A DNA stretch of 64,000 nucleotides from Nakamurella leprariae (GTDB taxonomy: Bacteria > Actinomycetota > Actinomycetes > Mycobacteriales > Nakamurellaceae): NCBI RefSeq assembly GCF_016918035.1, contig NZ_JAERWK010000019.1, positions 1 through 64,000 of the forward strand, in the 5' to 3' direction. Each line of letters opens with the position of its first letter. The first letter of the stretch is position 1. A program made the translations under genes and the position numbers. Below the pieces are notes generated by a model. It was not told the origin of the DNA. It ran no database searches and saw only the letters and a program-made list of their open reading frames with translations. Positions 1 to 7,836 of the stretch are shown here, piece by piece.

Positions 1-95
1 GGGGGGGGGGGGGGGGGGGGGGCGGGCGGGGGGGGGGGGGGGCCGCGGGGGGGGGGGGGGGGGGGGGCGGGGGGGGGGGGGCCGGGGGGGGGGGG
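1..95. repeat. poly-G low-complexity tract
   Basis: The first 95 bases are almost uninterrupted G with a few isolated C. Read on the minus strand this is poly-C, which continues the reading frame of the truncated gene next to it as polyproline. A run this long is more likely a contig end or a sequencing and assembly artefact than native sequence. Nothing else is recognisable in it. Confidence 0.85.
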
Positions 96-509
96 GCCCG
101 ACGGCGTCGGCCCCGGACCGAAGAGGTCGAGCGCGTCGCCACCGGACGCGGCCGGCGCCGGTGCGGATGTCGCCGGTCGCGCGGGGCGGTCGGGTGCGGT
201 CGGACGCGTCTGGGCCGGCGGCGCGGACGCGGCCGGCGCCGGCCGGGCCGGTCGCGCGGCGGCGGGCAGGGTGCTGCCGCCCAGCGGGCGGCCGCCGGTC
301 GGCTGACGTGGCGCGGACGTCGGGACGCCGGCCGGGGCGGTCGGCGTGGGGGCGCCCGGGGTGACGGCCCGATCGGGTCGGTGCGGGTGCTTCGCCCGGC
401 CGGCGACGAACGCGGCCACGGCCGGGTTGGCCCGGGCGGTGCGGCGGTGCCGCAGGAAGGTGAGGTCGGGACGCGGCGGGGCCAGATCCGGACGGGACGG
501 GTCGATCAC
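1..509 (-). CDS. Pro/Ala-rich protein of unknown function, 5' part only
   Basis: An open frame starts at GTG 509 and runs without a stop to the window edge, about 169 codons. The N-terminus reads VIDPSRPDLAPPRPDLTFLR and is followed by a basic stretch (HRRTARANPAVAAFVAGRAK), then a long low-complexity Pro/Ala/Thr segment and the motif GGDALDLFGPGPTPSG, before entering the poly-G tract as polyproline. The start lies 28 bases after the terD stop, so it probably belongs to the same minus-strand transcript. No domain is recognised. The C-terminal part is beyond the window and the polyproline part is doubtful. There is no clear ribosome-binding site, so the exact start is uncertain. Confidence 0.5.
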   Translation of the reverse strand, partial: MIDPSRPDLAPPRPDLTFLRHRRTARANPAVAAFVAGRAKHPHRPDRAVTPGAPTPTAPAGVPTSAPRQPTGGRPLGGSTLPAAARPARPAPAASAPPAQTRPTAPDRPARPATSAPAPAASGGDALDLFGPGPTPSGPPPPGPPPPAPPPPPPRGPPPPPPAPPPPPP

Positions 510-537
510 GGCGCGCCGACCGGACCGCGGGTGACGA

Positions 538-1134
538 TCACAGCGGCACCCCGTAGTCGGCGGCGATGCCGGCGACGCCGTTCTCGTAGCCCTGGCCGAT
601 CACCTTGAACTTCCAGCCGCTGCTGTGCCGGTACAGCTCGCCCAGGCAGATGGCCGTCTCGGTGCGCAGTTGCTCGGCCAGGTTCTCCGACCGGACCAGC
701 TCGGCGTCGCCGGCCAGGTCGAGCACCCGGATCCGGCAGTCCCGCAGCTGCCCGAGCGTGCGCCGCGCGCCGGGGCCGTCGTTGACGTAGAGCACGACCA
801 CGATCCGTTCGATCTCCCGCGGCACCGCGGCCAGGTCGACCTCGATCTGCTCACTGTCGGCACCGCCGGCGCCGTCGCTTCCCGCGGCCGACCCGGTCGC
901 CGCGGCCCGCTGCTGCACGGACTGCTCCGGCGAGGCGAGCTGGTTGAAGAAGACGAACCAGTCCTCGGACGGCACCCGGGCGTTCCGGTCGCACAGCAGG
1001 GTGGCGGCGACCAGGTTGTCGCTCAGCACGTGTTCCGCGCCGGCGTTCCACCGCACGCCGAGGACCACGCCCGTCAGGGACGGGATCTCCTGGGTGAGCG
1101 CCACGTTGGCGCCGCGTCGCATGGGTGGGGCCAC
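538..1134 (-). CDS. TerD family protein (tellurium/stress resistance)
   Basis: This is a 198-residue protein of the TerD family of Ca2+-binding cytoplasmic stress proteins. It opens with the family-typical RRGANVALTQ strand and continues through LTGVVLGVRWNAG, SEDWFVFFNQLASPE, an acidic stretch around residues 90-110, IERIVVVLYVNDG and the C-terminal GELYRHSSGWKFKVIGQGY. An Ala/Gly/Ser-rich insertion near residues 78-95 is longer than in most TerD proteins. The start is taken at GTG 1134 with AGGAG ten bases upstream; ATG at 1122 is an alternative that fits the usual family N-terminus better. It sits between an unknown Pro-rich gene and a conserved partner gene, with telA further upstream, which is a standard actinobacterial Ter/Tel arrangement. 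Confidence 0.9.
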   Translation of the reverse strand: MAPPMRRGANVALTQEIPSLTGVVLGVRWNAGAEHVLSDNLVAATLLCDRNARVPSEDWFVFFNQLASPEQSVQQRAAATGSAAGSDGAGGADSEQIEVDLAAVPREIERIVVVLYVNDGPGARRTLGQLRDCRIRVLDLAGDAELVRSENLAEQLRTETAICLGELYRHSSGWKFKVIGQGYENGVAGIAADYGVPL

Positions 1135-1222
1135 GGGGTCAGGGCTCCTCGCCGGTCGCAGTCACAGGTCAGGTCGCGGTCAATTCGCAGTGCAGATGGT
1201 GCGGGTGGATCGTGGTGCGGGG

Positions 1223-1768
1223 TCACAGGTCCAGTTCGGAGCCGGCGAACTTGCTGCGCAGGAAGTGCCCCTGCGCCTCGAGGGCGTTGGCGTCGTTGCG
1301 CTGGACGGCCTCCAGCACTTCCCCGGCCGCGCCGAGCAGGAACTCGAGCTGTTGCTGCAGGGCCTGCGCCGCCGTGCCGCCGGTCGGGCGCGGGGCGGCA
1401 CGGGTGGCCGGGTCGAGCGCCAGGAAGCTGCGCAGGGTGGTGGGCAGGTAGTCACGCAGGATGCCGTTCAGCGAGACGCGGGCGTGGATGTCCAGCTCGC
1501 GATGCCCGCACTGCGCTCCGGGAACCCCGGCTGCCACGGGGATCTCGGCCTCGGACAGGACGGAGTCGATGACGTCGGTGACCCGGCGGGCGGTCACTGA
1601 CGCACCCGCCGGCAGTTGCCCGGCGGCGGCGTTCACCGACCGGTTGACCACGGTCAGCTGGGCCGCCAGCGCGGCCGGGCTGTCCGGTTCGGCGGCCCGG
1701 GCGGCCGGCGTCTCCTCCTCGGCCGCCCGGTCCTCCGCGCGGCGCCCGAACAGCCAGTCCATCACCAT
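1223..1768 (-). CDS. conserved hypothetical protein of the TerD/TelA cluster
   Basis: This is a 181-residue soluble protein with no domain I can name. It begins MVMDWLFGRRAEDRAAEEE, then has an Ala/Glu-rich segment followed by a mainly helical body with LRDYLPTTLRSFLALDP and QQLEFLLGAAGEVLEAV, and ends with FLRSKFAGSELDL. The composition suggests a helical accessory protein. It lies between telA (52 bases upstream) and terD (88 bases downstream) on the same strand, so co-transcription and a role with TelA/TerD are likely but inferred from position only. ATG 1768 is used as the start; ATG 1762 is almost equivalent. Confidence 0.75.
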   Translation of the reverse strand: MVMDWLFGRRAEDRAAEEETPAARAAEPDSPAALAAQLTVVNRSVNAAAGQLPAGASVTARRVTDVIDSVLSEAEIPVAAGVPGAQCGHRELDIHARVSLNGILRDYLPTTLRSFLALDPATRAAPRPTGGTAAQALQQQLEFLLGAAGEVLEAVQRNDANALEAQGHFLRSKFAGSELDL

Positions 1769-1820
1769 GGCCGGACCGCCCGTCCGTCGCTGCGCCGATC
1801 AGCCATCGGACGACACCCCG

Positions 1821-3038
1821 TCAGGAGCTCTGGATCTCGCCGCGCCGGGTGCGCTCCAGGTACGGCTGGGCGCGCTGGATCTGCCCCTCGAGGGCCGAGA
1901 CCGTCTGTGCCATCGAGGTGACTGCCTGGGCGCGGAACGTGTCGACGGCATCCATGGTCTGGAAGACGTTGTCGAACGCCTGCTGCAGCTTCTCCACCGC
2001 GACGGTGCTGCTGGCCGCCTGCTCGTGGATCTGCTGGCCCTGGATCTTGAGCTGTTCGCTGGTCCGGGCGATCAGGTCGCCGGTGGCCGCGTTCAGGCCG
2101 GTGATCTGGTCGAGCACCAGCTTCTGCCGGGACAGCGCCTGGGACACGATGACCGCCGTGCGGAGCGCGGCGATCGTGGTCGTCTGGGCCCGGTCGACGC
2201 CGCGCATCAGCTCGACGTTGTTCTTGCGGATGAGGTCGAGCGCCATGTAGCCCTGCACGGCCACGGCCATCTGGGTCATGATGTCCTGCCGCCGCTGCCG
2301 GATCGGGAACAGCGCGTCCGAACGCAGCGAGTTCGCGTCCTCGGTCTTCCCGGTGGTCTCCAGCCGCTGGATCTCCACCTCGACGGCGGTGTCCAGCGCC
2401 TCGGCCAGCTCGTTGTACTCGCCGAGCTTGCCCATCAGGGCCCACATGTTCTGCTTCTCGACCTCGATGGCCGCGTTGTCCTTGCCCAGCTCGTCCTTGC
2501 CGGAGGCCAGCGCGCGGACGATGGCGTCCAGGTGCGACTGCGCCGACTGGTACTTGGCGAAGTAGCGGTCGACCTTGTCGCCACCCGGGATCCACTTCAG
2601 CAGCTTCTTGACGCCGGTCAGGTCGGCCCGGTTCGGGTCCAGCTCGGTGATGGTGACGCGCAGGTCGGACAGCGTCCCGGCCACCTTGGTCTGCACGTCC
2701 TTGCCGCCCTTGCCCAGGGCGGCGGCCGGACGCTCCAGCATCCGGTTCGAGACGTTGGCCGACTCGCGCATCTCCCGGTCGCCCAGGGTGGTGAGCGACT
2801 CGACCTTGCGGGTGAACTCGGGCGACCGGACGTCCATCGACGCGAGTTCGCGGGCGAACGCCTGGGCGCGCTGCTGCAGCTCCAGCGCCCGGCCCTCTGC
2901 GACGGGGACGGCCCCGGCGGCCTGCGCCGGTTCGACCACCTGCACCGGGGCCGGCGGGGCCAGCACCAGGCCTCCGCCGGAGGCGGCGTTGCCACCGGAC
3001 GGCGGCGTCGGGCTGGAACCGAGATCCAGATCGGTCAT
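1821..3038 (-). CDS. TelA/KlaA-family toxic anion resistance protein
   Basis: This 405-residue protein belongs to the TelA family (toxic anion resistance). The long helical family core is clear: REMRESANVSNRMLERP, LRVTITELDPNRADL, LLKWIPGGDKVDRYFAKYQS, KQNMWALMGKLGEYNELAE, and the highly conserved ALFPIRQRRQDIMTQMAVAV and LIRKNNVELMRGVDRAQTTT. The N-terminal 50 residues are Pro/Gly/Ala-rich. The open frame extends upstream, but ATG 3038 is chosen because it is preceded by GAAGGAG and starts a normal-looking N-terminus (MTDLDLGSS). The role is thought to be envelope or stress protection together with TerD proteins; the biochemical activity is unknown for the family. Two downstream genes lie on the same strand. 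Confidence 0.9.
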   Translation of the reverse strand: MTDLDLGSSPTPPSGGNAASGGGLVLAPPAPVQVVEPAQAAGAVPVAEGRALELQQRAQAFARELASMDVRSPEFTRKVESLTTLGDREMRESANVSNRMLERPAAALGKGGKDVQTKVAGTLSDLRVTITELDPNRADLTGVKKLLKWIPGGDKVDRYFAKYQSAQSHLDAIVRALASGKDELGKDNAAIEVEKQNMWALMGKLGEYNELAEALDTAVEVEIQRLETTGKTEDANSLRSDALFPIRQRRQDIMTQMAVAVQGYMALDLIRKNNVELMRGVDRAQTTTIAALRTAVIVSQALSRQKLVLDQITGLNAATGDLIARTSEQLKIQGQQIHEQAASSTVAVEKLQQAFDNVFQTMDAVDTFRAQAVTSMAQTVSALEGQIQRAQPYLERTRRGEIQSS

Positions 3039-3112
3039 GCGGGTCGACTCCTTCGGGGCTGCGGCGCCGGACGAGCACACTCCTCGTGCGGGACGGTCGG
3101 ACCGGTCCATCG

Positions 3113-3165
3113 CCGGAACGGACGGACCCGGCCGATCAACGGCCGGACGTGTCCGTCCGTTCCGG
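3113..3165 (-). promoter_or_regulatory. long inverted repeat upstream of telA
   Basis: Positions 3113-3127 (CCGGAACGGACGGAC) are perfectly complementary to 3151-3165. Inside them CCGGCCG (3128-3134) pairs with CGGCCGG (3140-3146) around an ATCAA loop, leaving a 4-base bulge. A separate 10-bp palindrome GGACCGGTCC lies at 3099-3108. The element starts 75 bases upstream of the telA start, so it is probably in the promoter or leader. There is no T-run to support an intrinsic terminator. Confidence 0.55.
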
Positions 3166-3430
3166 TGCGTCCGCGTCCATCGTAGAGAGGCCATCGAGAC
3201 GAAGGTCGACGGCGGCCGACGGTTCCGCCGGAGCCCCCCGTCGGGTGATGGGCGGAGGTCGGTGATCGTCGTGCGTCAGTTCGACCACGACGGTCCAGAC
3301 CTGGCGCCAGTCGTCCGAGTGGGGGTGGTGCCCGGCCTCCGGGCCCCGTGAGCAGCATTCCGCCGCCCTCGGCCCCGGACACGCCGATCACGCCGCGTCC
3401 ACCGGCCCGGACGGTGGAACGATCGACGAC
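3166..3430. other. intergenic stretch between telA and the GNAT gene
   Basis: This is the divergent intergenic region. Apart from short GC-rich repeats I see no gene, RNA or convincing promoter in it. It should carry the promoters of the two flanking genes. Confidence 0.4.
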
Positions 3431-4027
3431 GTGCCCGACGCCCAGCCGCCCGCCGTCCCCTCGTCCGAACTCCCGGCGCCGGTGGTCCGACCGGCCACCG
3501 TGGCCGACGCGGAGCGGCTCAGCGAGATCCATCGCCCGTACGTGCTCGAGACGACGATCACCTTCGACGAGCAGCCGTGGCCGCCGTCGCACTGGGCCGG
3601 CCGGATCGAGGCCATCACGGCCGACGGCTGGCCGTTCCTGGTCGTCGAGGACGGCCCGGTCGGTGGCGTCGGCGGGGACCGGCGGGTGGTCGGCTTCGCG
3701 TACGTCTCGGCGTTCCGGCCCAAGGCCGCGTACCGGCACACCGTCGAGGACACCATCTACCTGGACGGGGCGAGCACGGGTCGTGGGCTGGGCCGGTTGC
3801 TGCTGGACGCGTTGCTGGAGCAGGCCGCCGCGGCGGGCGCCCGGCAGGTCATCGCGGTGATCTCCGACCCCGGCGCCGAGTCGTCCATCCGGCTGCACCG
3901 GCGGGCCGGTTTCGTCGACGCAGGACGACTGCGGGCCGTCGGCCGCAAGTTGGGCCGCTGGGTGGACACGGTGAACCTGCAGCGCTCGCTGGACGGCCCG
4001 GCGGGCTCAGGATCGGTCGCCGGGTGA
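3431..4027 (+). CDS. GNAT N-acetyltransferase, phosphinothricin acetyltransferase-like
   Basis: This is a 198-residue GCN5-related acetyltransferase. Family features are RPATVADAERLSEIH at the start of the fold (about residues 20-34), TTITFDEQPWP, VVGFAYVSAFRPKAAYRHTVEDTIYL, the acetyl-CoA pyrophosphate loop STGRGLGRLLLDALL (about residues 118-132), and ISDPGAESSIRLHRRAGF near the C-terminus. The layout matches the Pat/Bar/MddA group, which acetylates small amines such as phosphinothricin or methionine sulfoximine; the true substrate here is unknown. The start is GTG 3431; there is no strong ribosome-binding site. It converges with the flavin reductase gene 12 bases downstream. Confidence 0.85.
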   Translation: MPDAQPPAVPSSELPAPVVRPATVADAERLSEIHRPYVLETTITFDEQPWPPSHWAGRIEAITADGWPFLVVEDGPVGGVGGDRRVVGFAYVSAFRPKAAYRHTVEDTIYLDGASTGRGLGRLLLDALLEQAAAAGARQVIAVISDPGAESSIRLHRRAGFVDAGRLRAVGRKLGRWVDTVNLQRSLDGPAGSGSVAG

Positions 4028-4039
4028 GCGGCCGCCGGG

Positions 4040-4540
4040 TCAGGCCTCGAGGGCCATCAGCGCCTGGGCCACCGGCTTCCACCGGCTGGCGTAGGCCGCC
4101 AGCTCCGGCCCGTCGGCGTAGGTGGCGTCCAGCAGGTACAGCCCGGGCAGCGCGCAGGTGCCGCCGAGCTCGGACAGCACGGGCTTGAGGGTCAGCTCCG
4201 GGGCCATGGCGTGCGCCGGGCCGGCGCCCAGCATGAGCGGCACGGTGACCACCCCGGCCAGACCGGTGCCGCCGGCGAACTGGTCCAGGAACAGCTTGAG
4301 CAGGCCGGTGTAGCTGGCCTTGTAGGTGGGGCTGGAGAAGACGACGAGCGACGACTCCTGCACGGTCTTCACCGCCGCGGCGACGTTGTCGTCGCCCCAG
4401 CCCAGCAGGCCGGCGCCGAACTCGACCAGATCGATCTGGTGGTCCGGGGCGCTGCCGGTCAGCTGCTCGGCCAGCATCACGCCGGCGGTGAGGGTGCGGG
4501 AGGCCGGCTTCGGGTTGCCGGTGACGACGGTGACGGTCAC
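4040..4540 (-). CDS. NAD(P)H-dependent FMN reductase (SsuE-like flavodoxin fold)
   Basis: This is a 166-residue flavodoxin-fold NAD(P)H:FMN reductase. The N-terminal FMN-phosphate loop is VTGNPKPASRTL (residues 6-17), and SSPTYKASYTGLLKLFLDQF (about 69-88) is the second FMN loop typical of the SsuE/MsuE group. The start is GTG 4540 with GGAG seven bases upstream; the open frame goes further upstream, but with non-coding-like composition. Such enzymes supply reduced flavin to monooxygenases. No monooxygenase partner is nearby, so the physiological partner is unknown. Confidence 0.85.
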   Translation of the reverse strand: MTVTVVTGNPKPASRTLTAGVMLAEQLTGSAPDHQIDLVEFGAGLLGWGDDNVAAAVKTVQESSLVVFSSPTYKASYTGLLKLFLDQFAGGTGLAGVVTVPLMLGAGPAHAMAPELTLKPVLSELGGTCALPGLYLLDATYADGPELAAYASRWKPVAQALMALEA

Positions 4541-4823
4541 GAGGGGCTCCAACGACTGGGTCGACCCCGGCGCAGGGGCCGGGATACGGACGGACAGCGG
4601 ACGGACACGGCGCCGCCCGGACGGGACCTGCTCACCCCGCTCGGGTCGGCCGGGGCCTGTCCTACCACCCGCACATTGCCCCGCTCGTAACACGGGGGGT
4701 CGCACCGTCGTGACCCCGCGGACGTCCGGCCGGCGGGCTCGGGCGGCGGCCCTGAGGTGCCATGACGGCAGCTGGGACGATACGGTCGGGACCCGGTCAC
4801 CGGTGAGAAGGAGCTTCCCTGAC
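4541..4823. other. divergent intergenic region
   Basis: This region separates the flavin reductase and the small membrane protein gene. It contains repeated GGACGGAC-type GC-rich words and GATACGG at about 4776, a weak -10 candidate for the rightward gene. I see no other gene or structured RNA. Confidence 0.3.
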
Positions 4824-5057
4824 ATGTGGACCACCACGTTCGTGATGGCCGCCAGCGTGGCGGTCGTCGCCCTGTTCGTCCTGCCCGGCCGCATCCCGGC
4901 CCGCAAGACGGCTCACCACGGTGGCCATGACGATCACGAGGCGCTGTACCAATCCGACGCGGGCGCGTGGGTCGCGGCGGTCATCGTGGCGGTCGTGCTC
5001 GGCATCCTCGGCTCCGCGCTGTTCGCCGTGCTGGCCTCGGCCGGCGGCGGCGGCTGA
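4824..5057 (+). CDS. small two-helix membrane protein of unknown function
   Basis: This is a 77-residue protein starting at ATG 4824 with GAGAAGGAG upstream. It has two predicted membrane helices, residues 4-21 (TTFVMAASVAVVALFVLP) and about 50-72 (VAAVIVAVVLGILGSALFAV), linked by a His-rich loop AHHGGHDDHEA at residues 30-40. The loop could bind a metal, but that is speculation. The C-terminus is a short Gly tail. No family is recognised. Confidence 0.7.
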   Translation: MWTTTFVMAASVAVVALFVLPGRIPARKTAHHGGHDDHEALYQSDAGAWVAAVIVAVVLGILGSALFAVLASAGGGG

Positions 5058-5204
5058 TCCTGGCGCCGACACCCGGTGCCGGCGGGTGTCGGGCCGTGCC
5101 GCCTCGGTCCGGTCGCGCAGGGTGACGGTCGGGCGGAGCTGGCTCGGCCGTCACACACGACGGTGGACTATCACGGACGGTGATCGACTGACTACCGTTC
5201 GACC

Positions 5205-6068
5205 GTGACGATGACTCAGGAGGCACCCGCGGGTCCCGCGGGACGTCCGGTCGGCACCGGTCGAGACGATGCCCCGGGATCCACCCCGAAGCCGAAGCTG
5301 CCGCTGCTGCCCATCGCGCTCGGCGCGGGTGCCGCCGGAGCGCTGACCGTGGCGTTGCTCGCCGGTCTGGTGCTGTCGATCGTGCCGGCCTGGCACTCGT
5401 CCACGTCGGCCGTCGCCGCGGTGCTCTCGGGCAACGAGCTGCGCATCTCCGCGGACCGGGCGGACGTCGTGCTGGTCCCCGCCTCTGCCGAGAACGAGTC
5501 GGCCGACACGGCCGTCGCTCAGCTGCGCGGGCGGTACTCGGTGCACCAGCCGACGGTGACCGCCTCCTACGACGGCGAGGTCACCGACTTCACGGTGAAC
5601 TGCCCCAGCCAGCAGCAGTGCGAGGGCACCGTCACCGTCGCCGTGCCGTCCGGTGTGCAGGTGTCGGTGGCCACCACGGCCGGAGCCATCACTGCCCAGG
5701 GCATGCCCAACGAACTGCAGCTGGGCAGCCAGCTCGGCGCCATCACGGTGACCGCTCCCGCGGAGGCGCTCATCGCCTCCACCACCTCGGGCAACGTGGT
5801 CATCACCGACGCCGCGTCCGACGCCGTGGCCGTGCAGACCGCGAGCGGGACGGTGACCGCATCCTTCGTCGAGGAGCCCAGCCTGCTCGGGGTCACGACC
5901 TACAGCGGCACCGTCGACCTGGCCCTGGCCGGCGGCCCCTACGCCGTCGACACCACCGGTGTCCGCGCGCCACTGGACATCACCGTGGCCACCACCGAGA
6001 GCGCGGCTGCGTCGCGGGTCGTCGTGGTCAGCACCACCGGCGCGGTCACGCTGCGCGCAGCCGGCTGA
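5205..6068 (+). CDS. membrane-anchored DUF4097-like beta-repeat protein
   Basis: This is a 287-residue protein with a cytoplasmic Pro-rich N-terminus, one membrane helix at about residues 37-62 (IALGAGAAGALTVALLAGLV), and an exported body of repeating short strands (TTAGAITAQG, QLGAITVTAP, TTSGNVVITDA, TASGTVTASF, TYSGTVDLALAGG). This ladder of xxSGxV repeats is typical of DUF4097/putative adhesin beta-helix domains. The start is GTG 5205. The last 23 bases overlap the end of the convergent Nudix gene. The function is unknown; an envelope or stress-sensing role is common for the fold. Confidence 0.75.
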   Translation: MTMTQEAPAGPAGRPVGTGRDDAPGSTPKPKLPLLPIALGAGAAGALTVALLAGLVLSIVPAWHSSTSAVAAVLSGNELRISADRADVVLVPASAENESADTAVAQLRGRYSVHQPTVTASYDGEVTDFTVNCPSQQQCEGTVTVAVPSGVQVSVATTAGAITAQGMPNELQLGSQLGAITVTAPAEALIASTTSGNVVITDAASDAVAVQTASGTVTASFVEEPSLLGVTTYSGTVDLALAGGPYAVDTTGVRAPLDITVATTESAAASRVVVVSTTGAVTLRAAG

Positions 6069-6522
6069 CCAGACGCTCCAGCAGCTCCTGCTGCGCCGTC
6101 ACCACCTTGGCCGCCGCCGTCGGCACCCCGAACCAGGCGACCCGGTCCAGTTCCGGGAACTGCAGCACCCGTCCCGACCGTGGCGGCCAGACCATCTCGA
6201 AGGTGTTGCTGCGCAGCGTGTCCGGGTCGAAGTCACCGGCCAGCGCGAAGGCGGTCACCACCTTCCCGCCCGACTGCCGCACCTGACCCAGCTCGATCGG
6301 CTCACCGTCCGGTGGCGGGCTGCCCAGTTCCTCGGCGAACTCGCGCCGCGCCGTGTCCAGCAGCGACTCGCCGGGCAGGGGTTCGCCCTTGGGGATCGTC
6401 CAGGCCCGCTCGTCACGCTTGGCCCACAGCGGCCCGCCCATGTGGCCCAGCAGCACTTCCGGGCCGTCCGGGCCGGACCGGAACAGCAGGATGCCGGCGC
6501 TCGCAGGCCTGGCCGGGGACAC
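6046..6522 (-). CDS. Nudix hydrolase (MutT-like)
   Basis: This is a 158-residue protein with a complete Nudix box at residues 46-68: GEPLPGE, then the catalytic REFAEELG helix. The N-terminal strand SAGILLFRSGPDGPEVLLGH and WTIPKGEP match small actinobacterial NUDIX proteins of the type that hydrolyse nucleoside diphosphates linked to X. The start is GTG 6522. It lies 15 bases downstream of the Fur-family gene on the same strand, so the two probably share a transcript. Its end overlaps the convergent DUF4097-like gene. The substrate is not predictable. Confidence 0.88.
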   Translation of the reverse strand: MSPARPASAGILLFRSGPDGPEVLLGHMGGPLWAKRDERAWTIPKGEPLPGESLLDTARREFAEELGSPPPDGEPIELGQVRQSGGKVVTAFALAGDFDPDTLRSNTFEMVWPPRSGRVLQFPELDRVAWFGVPTAAAKVVTAQQELLERLVSRLRAA

Positions 6523-6537
6523 GTCCGGATGCCGCGG

Positions 6538-6945
6538 TCAGGACGCCCGGGACCGGGCGCAGTCCTGGCACAGCCCGAACAATTCGACCTGGTGGTCGAG
6601 CTCGACGAACCCGTACTGCTCGGCCACCGACTTGGCCCACCGCTCCACGCCCGGTGCCTTGACCTCCTCGGTCCGGCCGCAGGACCGGCAGACCAGGTGG
6701 TGGTGGTGCGACGGCTGGGCGCACTGCCGGTACAGCACCTCTCCCGACTCCTTGCGGACGGTGTCGAGTTCGCCGGTGCCGGCCAGGTCCTGCAGGGTCC
6801 GGTAGACGGTGGCCAGCCCGATGCCGGAGCCGGTGTTGCGCAGCGCGCTGTGCAGGTCCTGCGCCGTGACGAACTCGCCGGTCTCCTCGAGCATCGCCAC
6901 GATCGCCGCGCGTTGGGCGGTGTTCCGGCGCTGCGTGGTGACCAT
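6538..6945 (-). CDS. Fur-family regulator, probably zinc-responsive Zur
   Basis: This is a 135-residue Fur-family DNA-binding repressor. It has the N-terminal winged helix (RNTAQRAAIVAMLEE and GIGLATVYRTLQDL, residues 7-54), then a metal-binding dimerisation domain with HHHHLVCRSCG (about residues 80-90) and a second CxxC pair, CQDC (126-129). The two CxxC pairs form the structural zinc site. The short actinobacterial form with this layout is usually Zur/FurB. ATG 6945 is used because translation upstream looks non-coding. I see no Zur box next to the gene, and the CobW-like gene at 36.8 kb carries an IdeR-like box instead, so the zinc assignment rests on the protein alone. Confidence 0.85.
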   Translation of the reverse strand: MVTTQRRNTAQRAAIVAMLEETGEFVTAQDLHSALRNTGSGIGLATVYRTLQDLAGTGELDTVRKESGEVLYRQCAQPSHHHHLVCRSCGRTEEVKAPGVERWAKSVAEQYGFVELDHQVELFGLCQDCARSRAS

Positions 6946-7146
6946 GGGCAGGCATGCTCCCGTACGGCGGTGCGGACGCTCGGCCCGCGGCTGAGGACGG
7001 CTCGGCCGAGCCGGCACTCGAGCGTACCGCCCGGCCGATCGAGCACACCGAGGCTCCACCTGCGCCCCGTTACCGTGGCGGTCGCTCGGCGGGAGCGTCT
7101 CCTGCCGGCAGCACGTCCGTCAGCACGTCAGGAAGGAACCGCCTCC

Positions 7147-7824
7147 ATGACCGGTGCCTCGGCACCCCGGCGCTCCCGCGTCGCCCGGCGCCGATCGGTC
7201 TGGCTGGGTCTGCTCACCGCCGGTGCCCTGGCCGGGCTCGCGGCGTGCAGCGGCGAACCCACGATGTCGGCCCTGCCGACGGAGACCGCCACGACCACCG
7301 ATGCGAGCAGTACCGCCCCGGCGTCCACCACCACGACCACATCGACGACGACGCCGCCGCCGCTCACCGTCACCAGCACGGCGCCGGGCACGATCGTCAC
7401 CGCCGGCCCACCGGCCGCCACCGTGACACCACCCGCCGTGCCGGGGACGTGCCCGTACCTGTCGGACGAGCAGGCCGCGGACATCAACGGGCAGAAGACC
7501 GGGCAGACCAGCATCATCGCGGTGTCCCCGCACCCGACGTGCGTCTTCACCCGGTCCGACGGCGGCTGGTTGGCCACCGTGCAGATCATCGCGGCGGACA
7601 CCGAGCAGTCGGCGGTGGCCGCGGTCGACCAGCACGTGCCCATCGAGCAGTCCGACCCGGCCGACCAGCCGGCCGGCTGGTCCGGCGGCTCCATGGTCAC
7701 CGACACCAAGTCGGTCTACGCGGTGTCCAAGGGCACGGTCGCCATCGTGGCCGAGTCCAACCAGCTGCAGTCCATCAAGGGCCGGCAGATGGTGATCGCC
7801 ACGGTGGCCGCGCTCGGGCTGTGA
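7147..7824 (+). CDS. DUF2020 domain lipoprotein
   Basis: This is a 225-residue exported lipoprotein. A basic N-terminus (RRSRVARRRS) and hydrophobic stretch lead to a lipobox, LAGLAACS, with Cys34. A Thr/Ser-rich linker (residues 40-98) is followed by a DUF2020-like domain: TCPYLSDEQAADINGQKTGQ, HPTCVFTRSDGGWLATVQI, AGWSGGSM, VAIVAESNQLQSIKG and the terminal LGL. The start is ATG 7147 with AGGAAGGA upstream. DUF2020 proteins are common in Corynebacteriales and relatives and have no known activity. The gene converges on the rhomboid gene 12 bases downstream. Confidence 0.85.
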   Translation: MTGASAPRRSRVARRRSVWLGLLTAGALAGLAACSGEPTMSALPTETATTTDASSTAPASTTTTTSTTTPPPLTVTSTAPGTIVTAGPPAATVTPPAVPGTCPYLSDEQAADINGQKTGQTSIIAVSPHPTCVFTRSDGGWLATVQIIAADTEQSAVAAVDQHVPIEQSDPADQPAGWSGGSMVTDTKSVYAVSKGTVAIVAESNQLQSIKGRQMVIATVAALGL

Positions 7825-7836
7825 CCGGCCAGCCGG

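Noticed and set aside
1461-3185. Long plus-strand frame of 574 codons opposite telA
   Set aside because: It is the antisense of intact telA and its neighbour; the amino-acid mix has no family features and stops are avoided only because of high GC.
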